Assembly (NCBI GenBank): GCA_012513545.1
Contig: JAAZCB010001318.1
Coordinates: 1 to 5,763, forward strand
Length of the DNA stretch: 5,763 bases
Reading direction: 5' to 3'
Origin: Clostridiaceae bacterium
GTDB lineage: Bacteria; Bacillota_A; Clostridia; Acetivibrionales; Acetivibrionaceae
Position numbers and translations under genes: made by a program. A model generated the notes under the pieces. That model made no database searches. It had not been told where the DNA came from and saw only the letters and a program-made list of their open reading frames with translations. Shown here one piece after another: positions 1 to 5,763 of this stretch. Every line of letters starts with the position of its first letter. Position 1 is the first letter of the stretch.

Positions 1-75
1 ATCTGATTCTAATAAAATCATATGAACACCTAAATGAATTTTATTTAGTATCGGTTACCATTCTATTAAATAATA

Positions 76-89
76 ATATACTTTGTTAC
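76..89. repeat. 14-base intergenic direct repeat, copy 1
   Basis: ATATACTTTGTTAC occurs here, past the gyrA terminator hairpin, and again at 2957-2970 between noc and its hairpin. Both copies have the same orientation and both lie downstream of a gene end. No known element is recognised. Confidence 0.45.
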
Positions 90-106
90 ACTAAATATAA
101 AATAAA

Positions 107-158
107 TGACTGATATTAAAAGAATATTATAATGTAGTATTCTAAAAAATATCAGTCA
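107..158 (-). terminator. Probable gyrA terminator hairpin
   Basis: A perfect 11-bp inverted repeat (107-117 pairs with 148-158, arm TGACTGATATT) encloses a second 6-bp inverted repeat (121-126 with 138-143, AGAATA/TATTCT), giving a two-tier hairpin. It starts 36 bases after the gyrA stop. Read on the minus strand it is followed by a T-rich run (ATTTATTTTATATTT), as expected of an intrinsic terminator, although the stem is AT-rich and the T-run is interrupted. No gene or other structure is visible to its left (1-106) apart from the short repeat at 76-89. Confidence 0.6.
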
Positions 159-194
159 AATATACAGTTTTGAATCTTTTAAATTATACTTTAG

Positions 195-2756
195 TTATTT
201 ACTCTCATCCGAATTGTTTACTTCTGCTTCTGTATTATCTGTATTATCTGCAACATCTGTATTATCTACATTATCACCGTTATCTCCTGTGTCGTCATCT
301 TCATTTACTATTCTTGCAACACTTACAAGGTGTACTCCCTCATCCATTCTCATTAAGGTAACACCTTGTGTAGCCCTTCCTAGAATACTTATATCTTTTA
401 CATTTATTCTTATAATTGTTCCGTCAGAGCTTATCAGCATTATGTCATCCTTGTCATTAACGAGTTTCATACCCGCGATCTTACCTGTCTTTGCTGTAAC
501 CCTGTATGTCAGAATACCTTTCCCACCTCGTGCCTGCACCTTGTATTCATCGAGTTCGGTTCTTTTTCCAAAGCCATTTTCAGTTACGACAAGAAGATTT
601 GTATCTTCAATAAATGCTGCCATACCTATGACTTCATCGTCTTTCTCAAGTTTAATACCTCTCACACCCTGTGACACTCTGCCTAACGGACGGGCATCTT
701 CCTCGTTAAATCTTATGGACATACCATTCCTTGTTACCAGAAGTATATCCTTGGTTCCATCTGTTAACCTTACGTCTATCAGTTCATCATTTTCTCTTAA
801 GGCAACTGCAGCAAGTCCACCTTTTCTAATATTATCATACTCCATCAAATCAGTCTTCTTAACCACGCCATTTTTGGTAGCCAGAAGAAGGTATAATCCT
901 TCTTTATATTCATCAACTGGTATTACTGCTGTAACCTTTTCATCCGCATCTAGCTGAAGCAGGTTAACAATAGCGGTTCCCTTTGCCTGTCGTCCCGATT
1001 CAGGTATTTCGTATGCCTTAAGTCTATAAACCCTACCTTTGTTTGTAAAGAAAAGAATATAATCGTGAGTGGATGTAACAAATAAGTTTTCAACAAAGTC
1101 TTCTTCTCTTGTACTTAGTCCGATTATTCCTTTTCCTCCTCTTCTCTGACTCTTATAAGTATCTGCAGGAAGTCTCTTAACATAGCCAAAATGAGTAAGG
1201 GTTATAACACTTTTTTCTTCCTGAATCAGGTCTTCAATATCAATTTCTCCCTCGTCAGCTATAATTTGAGTTCTTCTCTCATCTGCATATTTGCCTTTTA
1301 TTTCTGTTAACTCATCTTTAATTATATTTAAAACCATAAATTCATTTGCAAGTACATCCTTGTAGTATTTTATTTTCTCCATTATCTCCCTGTATTCATT
1401 TTCAAGTTTCTCTCTCTCTAAAGCTGTCAGTCTTCCAAGTCTCATATCAACAATGGCTTGAGCCTGCTTGTCACTGAATGCAAACCTATTAGTCAAATTT
1501 TCTTTAGCTGCGCTTTCATTTTTAGAAGTCCTGATTATTTTGATAACTTCATCAAGGTTATCTATGGCAATTTTTAAGCCTTCTAAAATATGTGCACGGG
1601 CTTCTGCCTTATCAAGTTCATATTTAGTCCTTCTGACGATTACTTCTTTCTGGTGGTCTACATAGTAATCAATTGCCTGTCTTAAGTTTATCAATCTAGG
1701 CTCAAACTTCTTGTCCTCTGTTTGAACAAGAGCCAGCATATTTGCACTGAAGTTATCCTGCATCTGTGTATTTTTATAAAGCTGATTCAATACTACATTT
1801 GCATTGGCATCTCTTTTTAATTCTATTACTATTCTCATTCCATCCCTGCCGGATTCATCCCTCAGGTCTGAGATTCCTTCAATCCTCTTATCCTTGACCA
1901 GTTCAGCTATTTTTTCAACTAATCTAGACTTGTTAACCTGATATGGAAGTTCAGTAACAACTATACGCTGTTTATTCTGATTCATTTGCTCAATGTTTGT
2001 AACAGCCCTTATTACAATTTTTCCCCTGCCTGTTTTGAATGCATTCTTAATGCCCTGCTTTCCAACGATAATACCGGCCGTTGGAAAATCAGGTCCTTTA
2101 ATTATCTTAATTAAATCATCTATTGTAATTTCAGGATTATCAATAACCTTAATAATTCCGTCTATAACTTCCCCCAGATTGTGTGGGGGTATATTTGTTG
2201 CCATTCCAACAGCAATACCGGAAGAACCGTTTACCAGAAGATTAGGAAATCTTGAGGGAAGAACTACAGGTTCAATCTCGTGCTCATCAAAATTTGGTTT
2301 GAAATCTACCGTATCTTTGTTTATTTCACGAAGCATTTCCATGGAAATTTTCGATAGCTTTGCTTCAGTATACCTCATCGCAGCAGGAGGATCACCGTCA
2401 ATAGAACCGAAATTTCCATGACCGTCAACAAGCATATACCTTAAAGAAAAGTTCTGTGCCATACGTACCATGCTCTCATAAACCGCCGCATCTCCATGGG
2501 GATGAAATTTACCCAAAACTTCCCCAACTGTCGTAGCACATTTTCTGTGAGCTTTATCCGGAGTAAAACCAAGTCCGTACATTGCATACAAAATCCTTCT
2601 ATGTACAGGTTTTAATCCGTCCCTAACATCCGGAAGAGCACGATCTACTATGACACTCATTGCATAGTCTATAAAAGACTTTTTCATTTCTGACTCGATG
2701 TCTACAGGTATAATATTGTTATCTTTTATGTCTTTTACATCTTTAGTATCTGACAT
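195..2756 (-). CDS. gyrA: DNA gyrase subunit A
   Basis: Encodes an 853-residue GyrA, the breakage-reunion subunit of the A2B2 type IIA topoisomerase that introduces negative supercoils using ATP bound by GyrB. Seen in the sequence: the N-terminal core motif around residues 31-59 ([20 protein letters not shown] and following), the quinolone-resistance region [10 protein letters not shown] at 85-94, the catalytic Tyr129 preceded by Arg128 in AAMRYTE, and the intercalating isoleucine Ile181 in [13 protein letters not shown] charged coiled-coil section spans about 370-500. A beta-pinwheel C-terminal domain (about 505-815) starts with a perfect GyrA box QRRGGKG at 537-543, which separates gyrase from ParC. 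Residues 819-853 form an acidic low-complexity tail. The ATG at 2754-2756 is supported by an AGAGG ribosome binding site ending 7 bases upstream (2764-2768) and by the normal position of the core motif. The position of E. coli Ser83 is Ala90 here, and Asp87 is Glu94. It has its own promoter and terminator. Identity is secure. Confidence 0.99.
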   Translation of the reverse strand: MSDTKDVKDIKDNNIIPVDIESEMKKSFIDYAMSVIVDRALPDVRDGLKPVHRRILYAMYGLGFTPDKAHRKCATTVGEVLGKFHPHGDAAVYESMVRMAQNFSLRYMLVDGHGNFGSIDGDPPAAMRYTEAKLSKISMEMLREINKDTVDFKPNFDEHEIEPVVLPSRFPNLLVNGSSGIAVGMATNIPPHNLGEVIDGIIKVIDNPEITIDDLIKIIKGPDFPTAGIIVGKQGIKNAFKTGRGKIVIRAVTNIEQMNQNKQRIVVTELPYQVNKSRLVEKIAELVKDKRIEGISDLRDESGRDGMRIVIELKRDANANVVLNQLYKNTQMQDNFSANMLALVQTEDKKFEPRLINLRQAIDYYVDHQKEVIVRRTKYELDKAEARAHILEGLKIAIDNLDEVIKIIRTSKNESAAKENLTNRFAFSDKQAQAIVDMRLGRLTALEREKLENEYREIMEKIKYYKDVLANEFMVLNIIKDELTEIKGKYADERRTQIIADEGEIDIEDLIQEEKSVITLTHFGYVKRLPADTYKSQRRGGKGIIGLSTREEDFVENLFVTSTHDYILFFTNKGRVYRLKAYEIPESGRQAKGTAIVNLLQLDADEKVTAVIPVDEYKEGLYLLLATKNGVVKKTDLMEYDNIRKGGLAAVALRENDELIDVRLTDGTKDILLVTRNGMSIRFNEEDARPLGRVSQGVRGIKLEKDDEVIGMAAFIEDTNLLVVTENGFGKRTELDEYKVQARGGKGILTYRVTAKTGKIAGMKLVNDKDDIMLISSDGTIIRINVKDISILGRATQGVTLMRMDEGVHLVSVARIVNEDDDTGDNGDNVDNTDVADNTDNTEAEVNNSDESK
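231..293 (-). repeat. 9-bp tandem repeat encoding Asp-x-x tripeptides in the GyrA tail
   Basis: Seven consecutive in-frame 9-base units code for residues 822-842 of GyrA as [21 protein letters not shown]. Three units, displayed on the plus strand as GTATTATCT, are identical (232-240, 241-249, 259-267), and the others differ by several bases. The array sits in the acidic tail beyond the pinwheel domain. Because the unit is a multiple of three, gain or loss of units would change tail length without a frameshift. Confidence 0.8.
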
Positions 2757-2839
2757 TCAATTACCTCTTTCCTGATATTTAAATATTATCCAATTGATAA
2801 TTATGTATTTGAGAAATATTAATTGTTGTGCCTTTATAT

Positions 2840-2868
2840 ATTCTAATAAAGTTTTAAATAACTGTCCA
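2840..2868 (-). promoter_or_regulatory. Probable sigma-A-type promoter of gyrA
   Basis: On the minus strand a -35 box TGGACA (2868-2863) and a -10 box TAGAAT (2845-2840) are separated by exactly 17 bases. Each matches the housekeeping consensus at five of six positions. A short A-run lies directly upstream of the -35 box. Transcription would start near 2833, giving a leader of about 77 bases that ends with the ribosome binding site at 2764-2768. The promoter lies between the noc hairpin and gyrA, so gyrA can be expressed separately from noc. Confidence 0.65.
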
Positions 2869-2901
2869 CTTTTTTAGCACTTAAAAAATTATTTTTAATA
2901 G

Positions 2902-2934
2902 AAACAGGGAATATTCTTTAATTATTCCCTGTTT
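2902..2934 (-). terminator. Probable noc terminator hairpin
   Basis: A perfect 12-bp inverted repeat (2902-2913 and 2923-2934; arm AAACAGGGAATA) with a 9-base loop begins 87 bases after the noc stop codon. On the minus strand it is followed by an A/T stretch ending in a run of six T (within 2882-2900), which is not immediately next to the stem. This makes it a plausible but not classic intrinsic terminator. Its position just upstream of the gyrA promoter fits separation of the two transcription units. A structural role other than termination is possible. Confidence 0.55.
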
Positions 2935-2956
2935 TAAACCATAAAATACCATATTC

Positions 2957-2970
2957 ATATACTTTGTTAC
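2957..2970. repeat. 14-base intergenic direct repeat, copy 2
   Basis: Identical to the sequence at 76-89, and both copies continue into a similar TAAAT-containing stretch. This copy lies 51 bases after the noc stop codon and before the hairpin at 2902-2934. Confidence 0.45.
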
Positions 2971-3021
2971 TAAATTAATTTCACACTTCTTCTAAATATT
3001 TTTATGTAAATGCTTTCTTCT

Positions 3022-3855
3022 TTATTTAGGTATACGCACTATAAATTCCACATATTCTCCTCTGTCAAATTGGGCAGCTTTAGCTTCTACTCCGGATTTC
3101 TTCATCATATCTATCGCTTGCCTTATTGTATTTACAAATATTCTTATATCTTTTATTGCCCTGGTAAATTTCGCAGTGTTTTTTTTCTCATTTTCTTTCC
3201 GAGTATACCTATCTATAGCTTTTTCAACTAATTCTTCAGTCTTTTTAACATTTAAACCTCTTTCACAAACAAGCTTAAGTACTTTCAACTGTAACTGTTC
3301 ATCATGAAGCTTCAGTAAAGACCTTGCATGTCTTTCCGTAAGACTGTTGTCTGCAAGAATTTTTTTAACCAACGGTGGAAGCTTTAGAAGTCTTATCTTA
3401 TTTGCAATTGTGGACTGGCTCTTCCCGATTTTTTGCGCAAGTTCCTCCTGTGTGAATCCATGCTCACTAATTAAGTTATTATATCCGTCTGCTTCTTCCA
3501 TATAACTTAAGTCTTCCCTTTGAAGATTTTCAATGAGCGCAATAACAGCTGCATCATTATCACTGATTTCAATTACAATTGCGGGAATTTCCTTAAGACC
3601 TGCCATTGTAGCTGCTTTTAGCCTTCTTTCCCCTGCTACAAGTTCATACATATTGGATGATATTTTTCTGACGCTTATAGGTTGAAGTACACCATATTGT
3701 TTGATTGATTCACATAACTCTTCAAGTGAAGTCTTGTTAAACTGCTTTCTGGGCTGGTAAGGGTTAGGTCTTACATTTTCAATACCAACATAGGTAATAT
3801 TCTTTTTATCGTCTCCCTTTTCAGTTCTTGCAACATGCAACCTGTTCTCTAACAT
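3022..3855 (-). CDS. noc: Nucleoid occlusion protein Noc (ParB-family CTPase)
   Basis: A 277-residue ParB-family protein. In Bacillus, Noc binds dispersed chromosomal sites, loads as a CTP-dependent clamp, and stops the division septum forming over the nucleoid. Visible domains: the N-terminal ParB/CTP-binding domain (about 20-120) with NPYQPRKQF (31-39), the GERRLKA box (75-81) and ENLQRED (109-115), which correspond to the CTP-binding motifs of the family. A helix-turn-helix follows at about 135-157, then a C-terminal dimerisation region. I call Noc and not chromosome-segregation ParB because the recognition region reads GKSQSTIANKIRLLKLP, as in Bacillus Noc, where ParB usually has a GKSRxHxxN pattern. 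The C-terminus (RIFVNTIRQAIDMM...VRIPK) also matches Noc. Its position after rsmG fits as well. The ATG at 3853-3855 has an AAAGGA site 9 bases upstream (3865-3870), and no in-frame alternative start lies close upstream. The N-terminus lacks an evident amphipathic membrane helix. Confidence 0.92.
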   Translation of the reverse strand: MLENRLHVARTEKGDDKKNITYVGIENVRPNPYQPRKQFNKTSLEELCESIKQYGVLQPISVRKISSNMYELVAGERRLKAATMAGLKEIPAIVIEISDNDAAVIALIENLQREDLSYMEEADGYNNLISEHGFTQEELAQKIGKSQSTIANKIRLLKLPPLVKKILADNSLTERHARSLLKLHDEQLQLKVLKLVCERGLNVKKTEELVEKAIDRYTRKENEKKNTAKFTRAIKDIRIFVNTIRQAIDMMKKSGVEAKAAQFDRGEYVEFIVRIPK

Positions 3856-3893
3856 AGCACACCATCCTTTGTAAATTTAGTATTTATCATTTG

Positions 3894-3922
3894 TTAAATT
3901 GAAATTAATTCTCTCAATTTAA
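3894..3922. repeat. Inverted repeat upstream of noc
   Basis: Perfect 9-bp arms TTAAATTGA (3894-3902) and TCAATTTAA (3914-3922) flank an 11-base spacer. The repeat lies 39 bases upstream of the noc start codon and directly downstream of the TATAAT box at 3923-3928. It would therefore cover the transcription start if that box is used. It could be an operator, or chance symmetry in AT-rich DNA. Confidence 0.4.
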
Positions 3923-3938
3923 ATTATAAATTTGACAA
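3908..3938 (-). promoter_or_regulatory. Tentative noc promoter region
   Basis: The gap upstream of noc contains, on the minus strand, a consensus -10 hexamer TATAAT (3928-3923), but the hexamer 17 bases further upstream (AGAATA) is a poor -35 box. An alternative uses TTGTCA (3938-3933) as -35 with GAGAAT (3913-3908) as -10 at a long spacing of 19. Neither pair is convincing, and noc may instead be read from the mnmG-rsmG transcript. Confidence 0.3.
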
Positions 3939-3996
3939 AGGGTTATATTCTCCTGATCCTTTTCAATTCCTTTTTTTCAAAATGAGAATCGTTCGT

Positions 3997-4024
3997 GCAA
4001 ATGCGCTATATTACTGCATTATGC
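3997..4024 (-). terminator. Weak hairpin directly after rsmG
   Basis: Three bases beyond the rsmG stop, GCATAATGC (minus strand, 4024-4016) can pair with GCATTTGC (4004-3997) through eight base pairs with one bulged base and an 11-base loop. No T-run follows directly, so it may be only an attenuating or 3'-protecting hairpin and not a full terminator. Confidence 0.25.
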
Positions 4025-4027
4025 GGC

Positions 4028-4756
4028 TTAAATCAGTGGATCTTTTGATGGTTTACCTGCTTTTCTCGGGTATCTTGTCGAAGTTTGTCGAAACTTTCTT
4101 ACTACAATTACGCTTCGTTTTATATTACAAAAGGGAAGTTCAAATTCCTTTACTTCTTCTATTATTCCTCCAAGTAAATCAAGTGCCTTTTTTGAATTGT
4201 CAACCTCATCGGTACTGCTGCCTTTCATAGCAATAAAATATCCTCCAACTTTAACAAACGGTAAACAATACTCCAGCAAAACAGGTAAATTTGCAACTGC
4301 TCTCGCACAAGCAAAATCAAACTTTTCCCTGTAGCCTGAATCCATACCTTTGTCTTCCGCTCTCCCATGAATTGCTTCAATATCTTCTAAATCCAATTCC
4401 TGAATAACCTCATTTAAGAAACGCACCCTTTTATCAAGGGAATCCAAAAGAGTAACCTTTAATTGAGGCAAAACTACCTTCAGAACAATTCCCGGAAAAC
4501 CTGCTCCCGTGCCTACATCAATTATTTTTGAGTCAGAATTCTTATAATACTTTGCAATACTCATTGAATCTATAAAATGCTTCAGTATTATTTCTTTGTC
4601 TTCCTCTATCGCAGTAAGGTTGATTTTTTCGTTCCATTCTTTAAGAATTTTCTTATACTTAAAAAACTTATCCAGTTGACCATTGTTTAAGTCAATATCA
4701 TAATAAGTTGCTCCTTCCATAAGCAGTGATTTTAATTCATTATCAATAATATCCAT
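4028..4756 (-). CDS. rsmG: 16S rRNA (guanine527-N7)-methyltransferase RsmG (GidB)
   Basis: A 242-residue cytosolic methyltransferase that uses S-adenosylmethionine to make m7G527 in the 530 loop of 16S rRNA. Loss of this enzyme in other bacteria gives low-level streptomycin resistance. Visible motifs: WNEKINLTAI (41-50), KHFIDS (59-64), and the SAM-binding loop DVGTGAGFPGI (80-90). Next come the acidic strand end LLDSLDKR (103-110), the ARAVANL block (151-157), and the C-terminal basic signature RYPRKAGKPSKDPL (228-241). Length is normal for the family. The ATG at 4754-4756 is preceded by a GGAG ribosome binding site (4765-4768) at 8 bases. It lies 53 bases after mnmG on the same strand with no terminator-like hairpin between, so the two genes are probably one transcript, as in many bacteria where they are called gidA-gidB. 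Confidence 0.98.
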   Translation of the reverse strand: MDIIDNELKSLLMEGATYYDIDLNNGQLDKFFKYKKILKEWNEKINLTAIEEDKEIILKHFIDSMSIAKYYKNSDSKIIDVGTGAGFPGIVLKVVLPQLKVTLLDSLDKRVRFLNEVIQELDLEDIEAIHGRAEDKGMDSGYREKFDFACARAVANLPVLLEYCLPFVKVGGYFIAMKGSSTDEVDNSKKALDLLGGIIEEVKEFELPFCNIKRSVIVVRKFRQTSTRYPRKAGKPSKDPLI

Positions 4757-4809
4757 TTGAAGCTCTCCATCTCCAGTCCATATTCATTATATTCTTTATG
4801 TTCACTAAT

Positions 4810-5763
4810 TTAAGATCTTCTGTTCTGTTCAAGATAAATCAGTAAAACAGATACATCAGCAGGTGATACTCCGGAAATACGTGAAGCCTGTCCTACAGAT
4901 TCCGGTTTAAGTTTTGATAATTTTTGTCTTGCCTCAAGCCTTAACCCAGTAATATTCTCATAATTAATATCACTGCCCAGCTTTCTGTTTTCAAGCTTCT
5001 TAAACTGTTCAACCTGTAACATCTGCCTTTTAATATATCCTTCATATTTAACAGTAACAGATACCTGTTCTTTAACAGAACGTTTCAACAAAGGCCTGTT
5101 TTCGTCTATTTCTCCTAAAGCTTCATAATCAAGTTCAGGTCTCTTTAATAGGTCTGATAGCTTCATACCACTAACAATAGGTGTACTTTCCCTGCTTCTT
5201 AAGAATTGATTAACCTTTTCATTCGGTGGAACAATTACTTTTTCCAGTCTACTTATTTCTTCTTCAATAAGATTTTTTTTCTCGGTAAACTTCTTATATC
5301 TTTCTTCACTTATAAGCCCAATATTATATCCTATAGAAGTCAGCCTCAGGTCTGCATTATCCTGACGTAAAAGAAGCCTGTATTCCGACCTTGATGTCAT
5401 CATTCTATAAGGTTCATATGTACCTTTTGTGACAAGGTCATCAATCAGCACACCTATATAAGCCTGAGATCTGTCCAGGATCAAAGGCTCAAGTCCTTTT
5501 ATTTTCATTGTTGCGTTAATGCCGGCAACCAGCCCTTGTGCTGCAGCTTCTTCATAGCCTGAACTTCCGTTGATCTGTCCTGCAGAAAATAAGCCCTCAA
5601 TATTTTTAAATTCCAGTGATAACTTAAGCTGTGTCGGATTAATGCAATCATACTCAATTGCATATGCACTTCTCATTACAGAAACATTCTCAAGTCCGGG
5701 AAGTGTTCTCATCATTTGAAGCTGTACGTCCTCAGGAAGACTTGTAGACATACCTTGCAGATA
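4810..5763 (-). CDS. mnmG: tRNA uridine-5-carboxymethylaminomethyl modification enzyme MnmG (C-terminal half, 5'-truncated by window)
   Basis: The reading frame is open to the right edge of the window, so this is the last 317 residues of a protein usually about 620-635 long. The missing half would hold the FAD-binding N-terminus. MnmG (GidA) works with the GTPase MnmE to place a carboxymethylaminomethyl-type group on C5 of the wobble uridine of several tRNAs. Counting from the edge, recognisable blocks are [14 protein letters not shown] (1-14), the flavoprotein motif [21 protein letters not shown] (57-77), [31 protein letters not shown] (108-138), YEGYIKRQ (240-247), and the C-terminal [28 protein letters not shown] (284-311). 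The ATG at 5749-5751 is an internal methionine of a conserved block ([10 protein letters not shown]), not the gene start. The stop TAA is at 4810-4812, followed by rsmG. Nothing suggests a broken gene: truncation is only from the window boundary. Confidence 0.98.
   Translation of the reverse strand, partial: YLQGMSTSLPEDVQLQMMRTLPGLENVSVMRSAYAIEYDCINPTQLKLSLEFKNIEGLFSAGQINGSSGYEEAAAQGLVAGINATMKIKGLEPLILDRSQAYIGVLIDDLVTKGTYEPYRMMTSRSEYRLLLRQDNADLRLTSIGYNIGLISEERYKKFTEKKNLIEEEISRLEKVIVPPNEKVNQFLRSRESTPIVSGMKLSDLLKRPELDYEALGEIDENRPLLKRSVKEQVSVTVKYEGYIKRQMLQVEQFKKLENRKLGSDINYENITGLRLEARQKLSKLKPESVGQASRISGVSPADVSVLLIYLEQNRRS

Noticed and set aside
262..270. TTATCTACA, one base from a DnaA box, with other TTATC words nearby and at 2786-2794.
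   Set aside because: The first falls inside the 9-bp repeat coding for the GyrA tail. The other (TTATCCAAT) matches only seven of nine. No clustered array as at an origin is present.
214..957. Long plus-strand open frame of 247 codons opposite gyrA.
   Set aside because: It is Ser/Leu/Thr-rich, lacks a recognisable domain, and lies wholly antisense to a strongly conserved gene, so it is a shadow of gyrA coding. The other plus-strand frames (for example 1993-2421 and 3982-4230) are rejected for the same reason.
3932..3937. Consensus -35 box TTGACA on the plus strand upstream of noc.
   Set aside because: No acceptable -10 box lies 16-18 bases downstream and there is no plus-strand gene to serve.
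3856..4027. Possible small gene or riboswitch in the gap between rsmG and noc.
   Set aside because: No open frame with a ribosome binding site on the minus strand and no recognised riboswitch core is visible. Only the weak hairpin, the inverted repeat and promoter-like words are seen.
4488..4499. Sequence resembling the Bacillus Noc-binding site (ATTCCCGGAAAA against a core of TTTCCCGGGAAA) inside rsmG.
   Set aside because: It encodes the conserved GFPGI motif of the SAM-binding loop, so the bases are explained by the protein, and the palindrome is imperfect. No other Noc site and no parS (TGTTTCACGTGAAACA) was found by eye.
5749..5751. ATG that could be taken as the start of a 313-residue protein.
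   Set aside because: The frame stays open to the edge and the upstream codons (Tyr-Leu-Gln-Gly) continue the conserved MnmG block, so this is an internal methionine.

Overview
The window is a low-GC chromosomal segment in which all four protein genes lie on the minus strand. Read in the direction of transcription (right to left) they are mnmG (5'-truncated by the window edge), rsmG, noc and gyrA. AT-rich intergenic DNA, GGAG-type ribosome binding sites and a Noc-type ParB paralogue (a Firmicutes protein) point to a Firmicutes bacterium. The clostridial look of the proteins is an inference; the species cannot be named from the sequence alone.

Layout: positions 1-194 hold no gene, only the hairpin that probably ends gyrA. 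gyrA occupies 195-2756. The 265-base gap up to noc (2757-3021) holds a perfect 12-bp hairpin, probably the noc terminator, and a good housekeeping promoter for gyrA. noc is 3022-3855. A 172-base gap (3856-4027) carries an AT-rich inverted repeat and a tentative noc promoter. rsmG is 4028-4756, separated by 53 bases from the end of mnmG (4810 to the right edge).

Functionally this is the conserved block found near the replication origin in many bacteria: tRNA wobble-uridine modification (MnmG), 16S rRNA m7G methylation (RsmG), nucleoid occlusion (Noc) and DNA supercoiling (GyrA). mnmG and rsmG look co-transcribed. noc may be read from the same transcript or its own promoter. gyrA looks like an independent unit with its own promoter and terminator. 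noc is followed directly by gyrA, not by the soj-spo0J (parA-parB) pair that follows it in Bacillus.

I see no mobile element, CRISPR array, RNA gene or undescribed system. The points worth a second look are modest: alanine at the main quinolone-contact position of GyrA, an acidic GyrA tail made of Asp-x-x tripeptides encoded by a 9-bp tandem repeat, a Noc without an obvious membrane-binding N-terminal helix, and a few short intergenic repeats.
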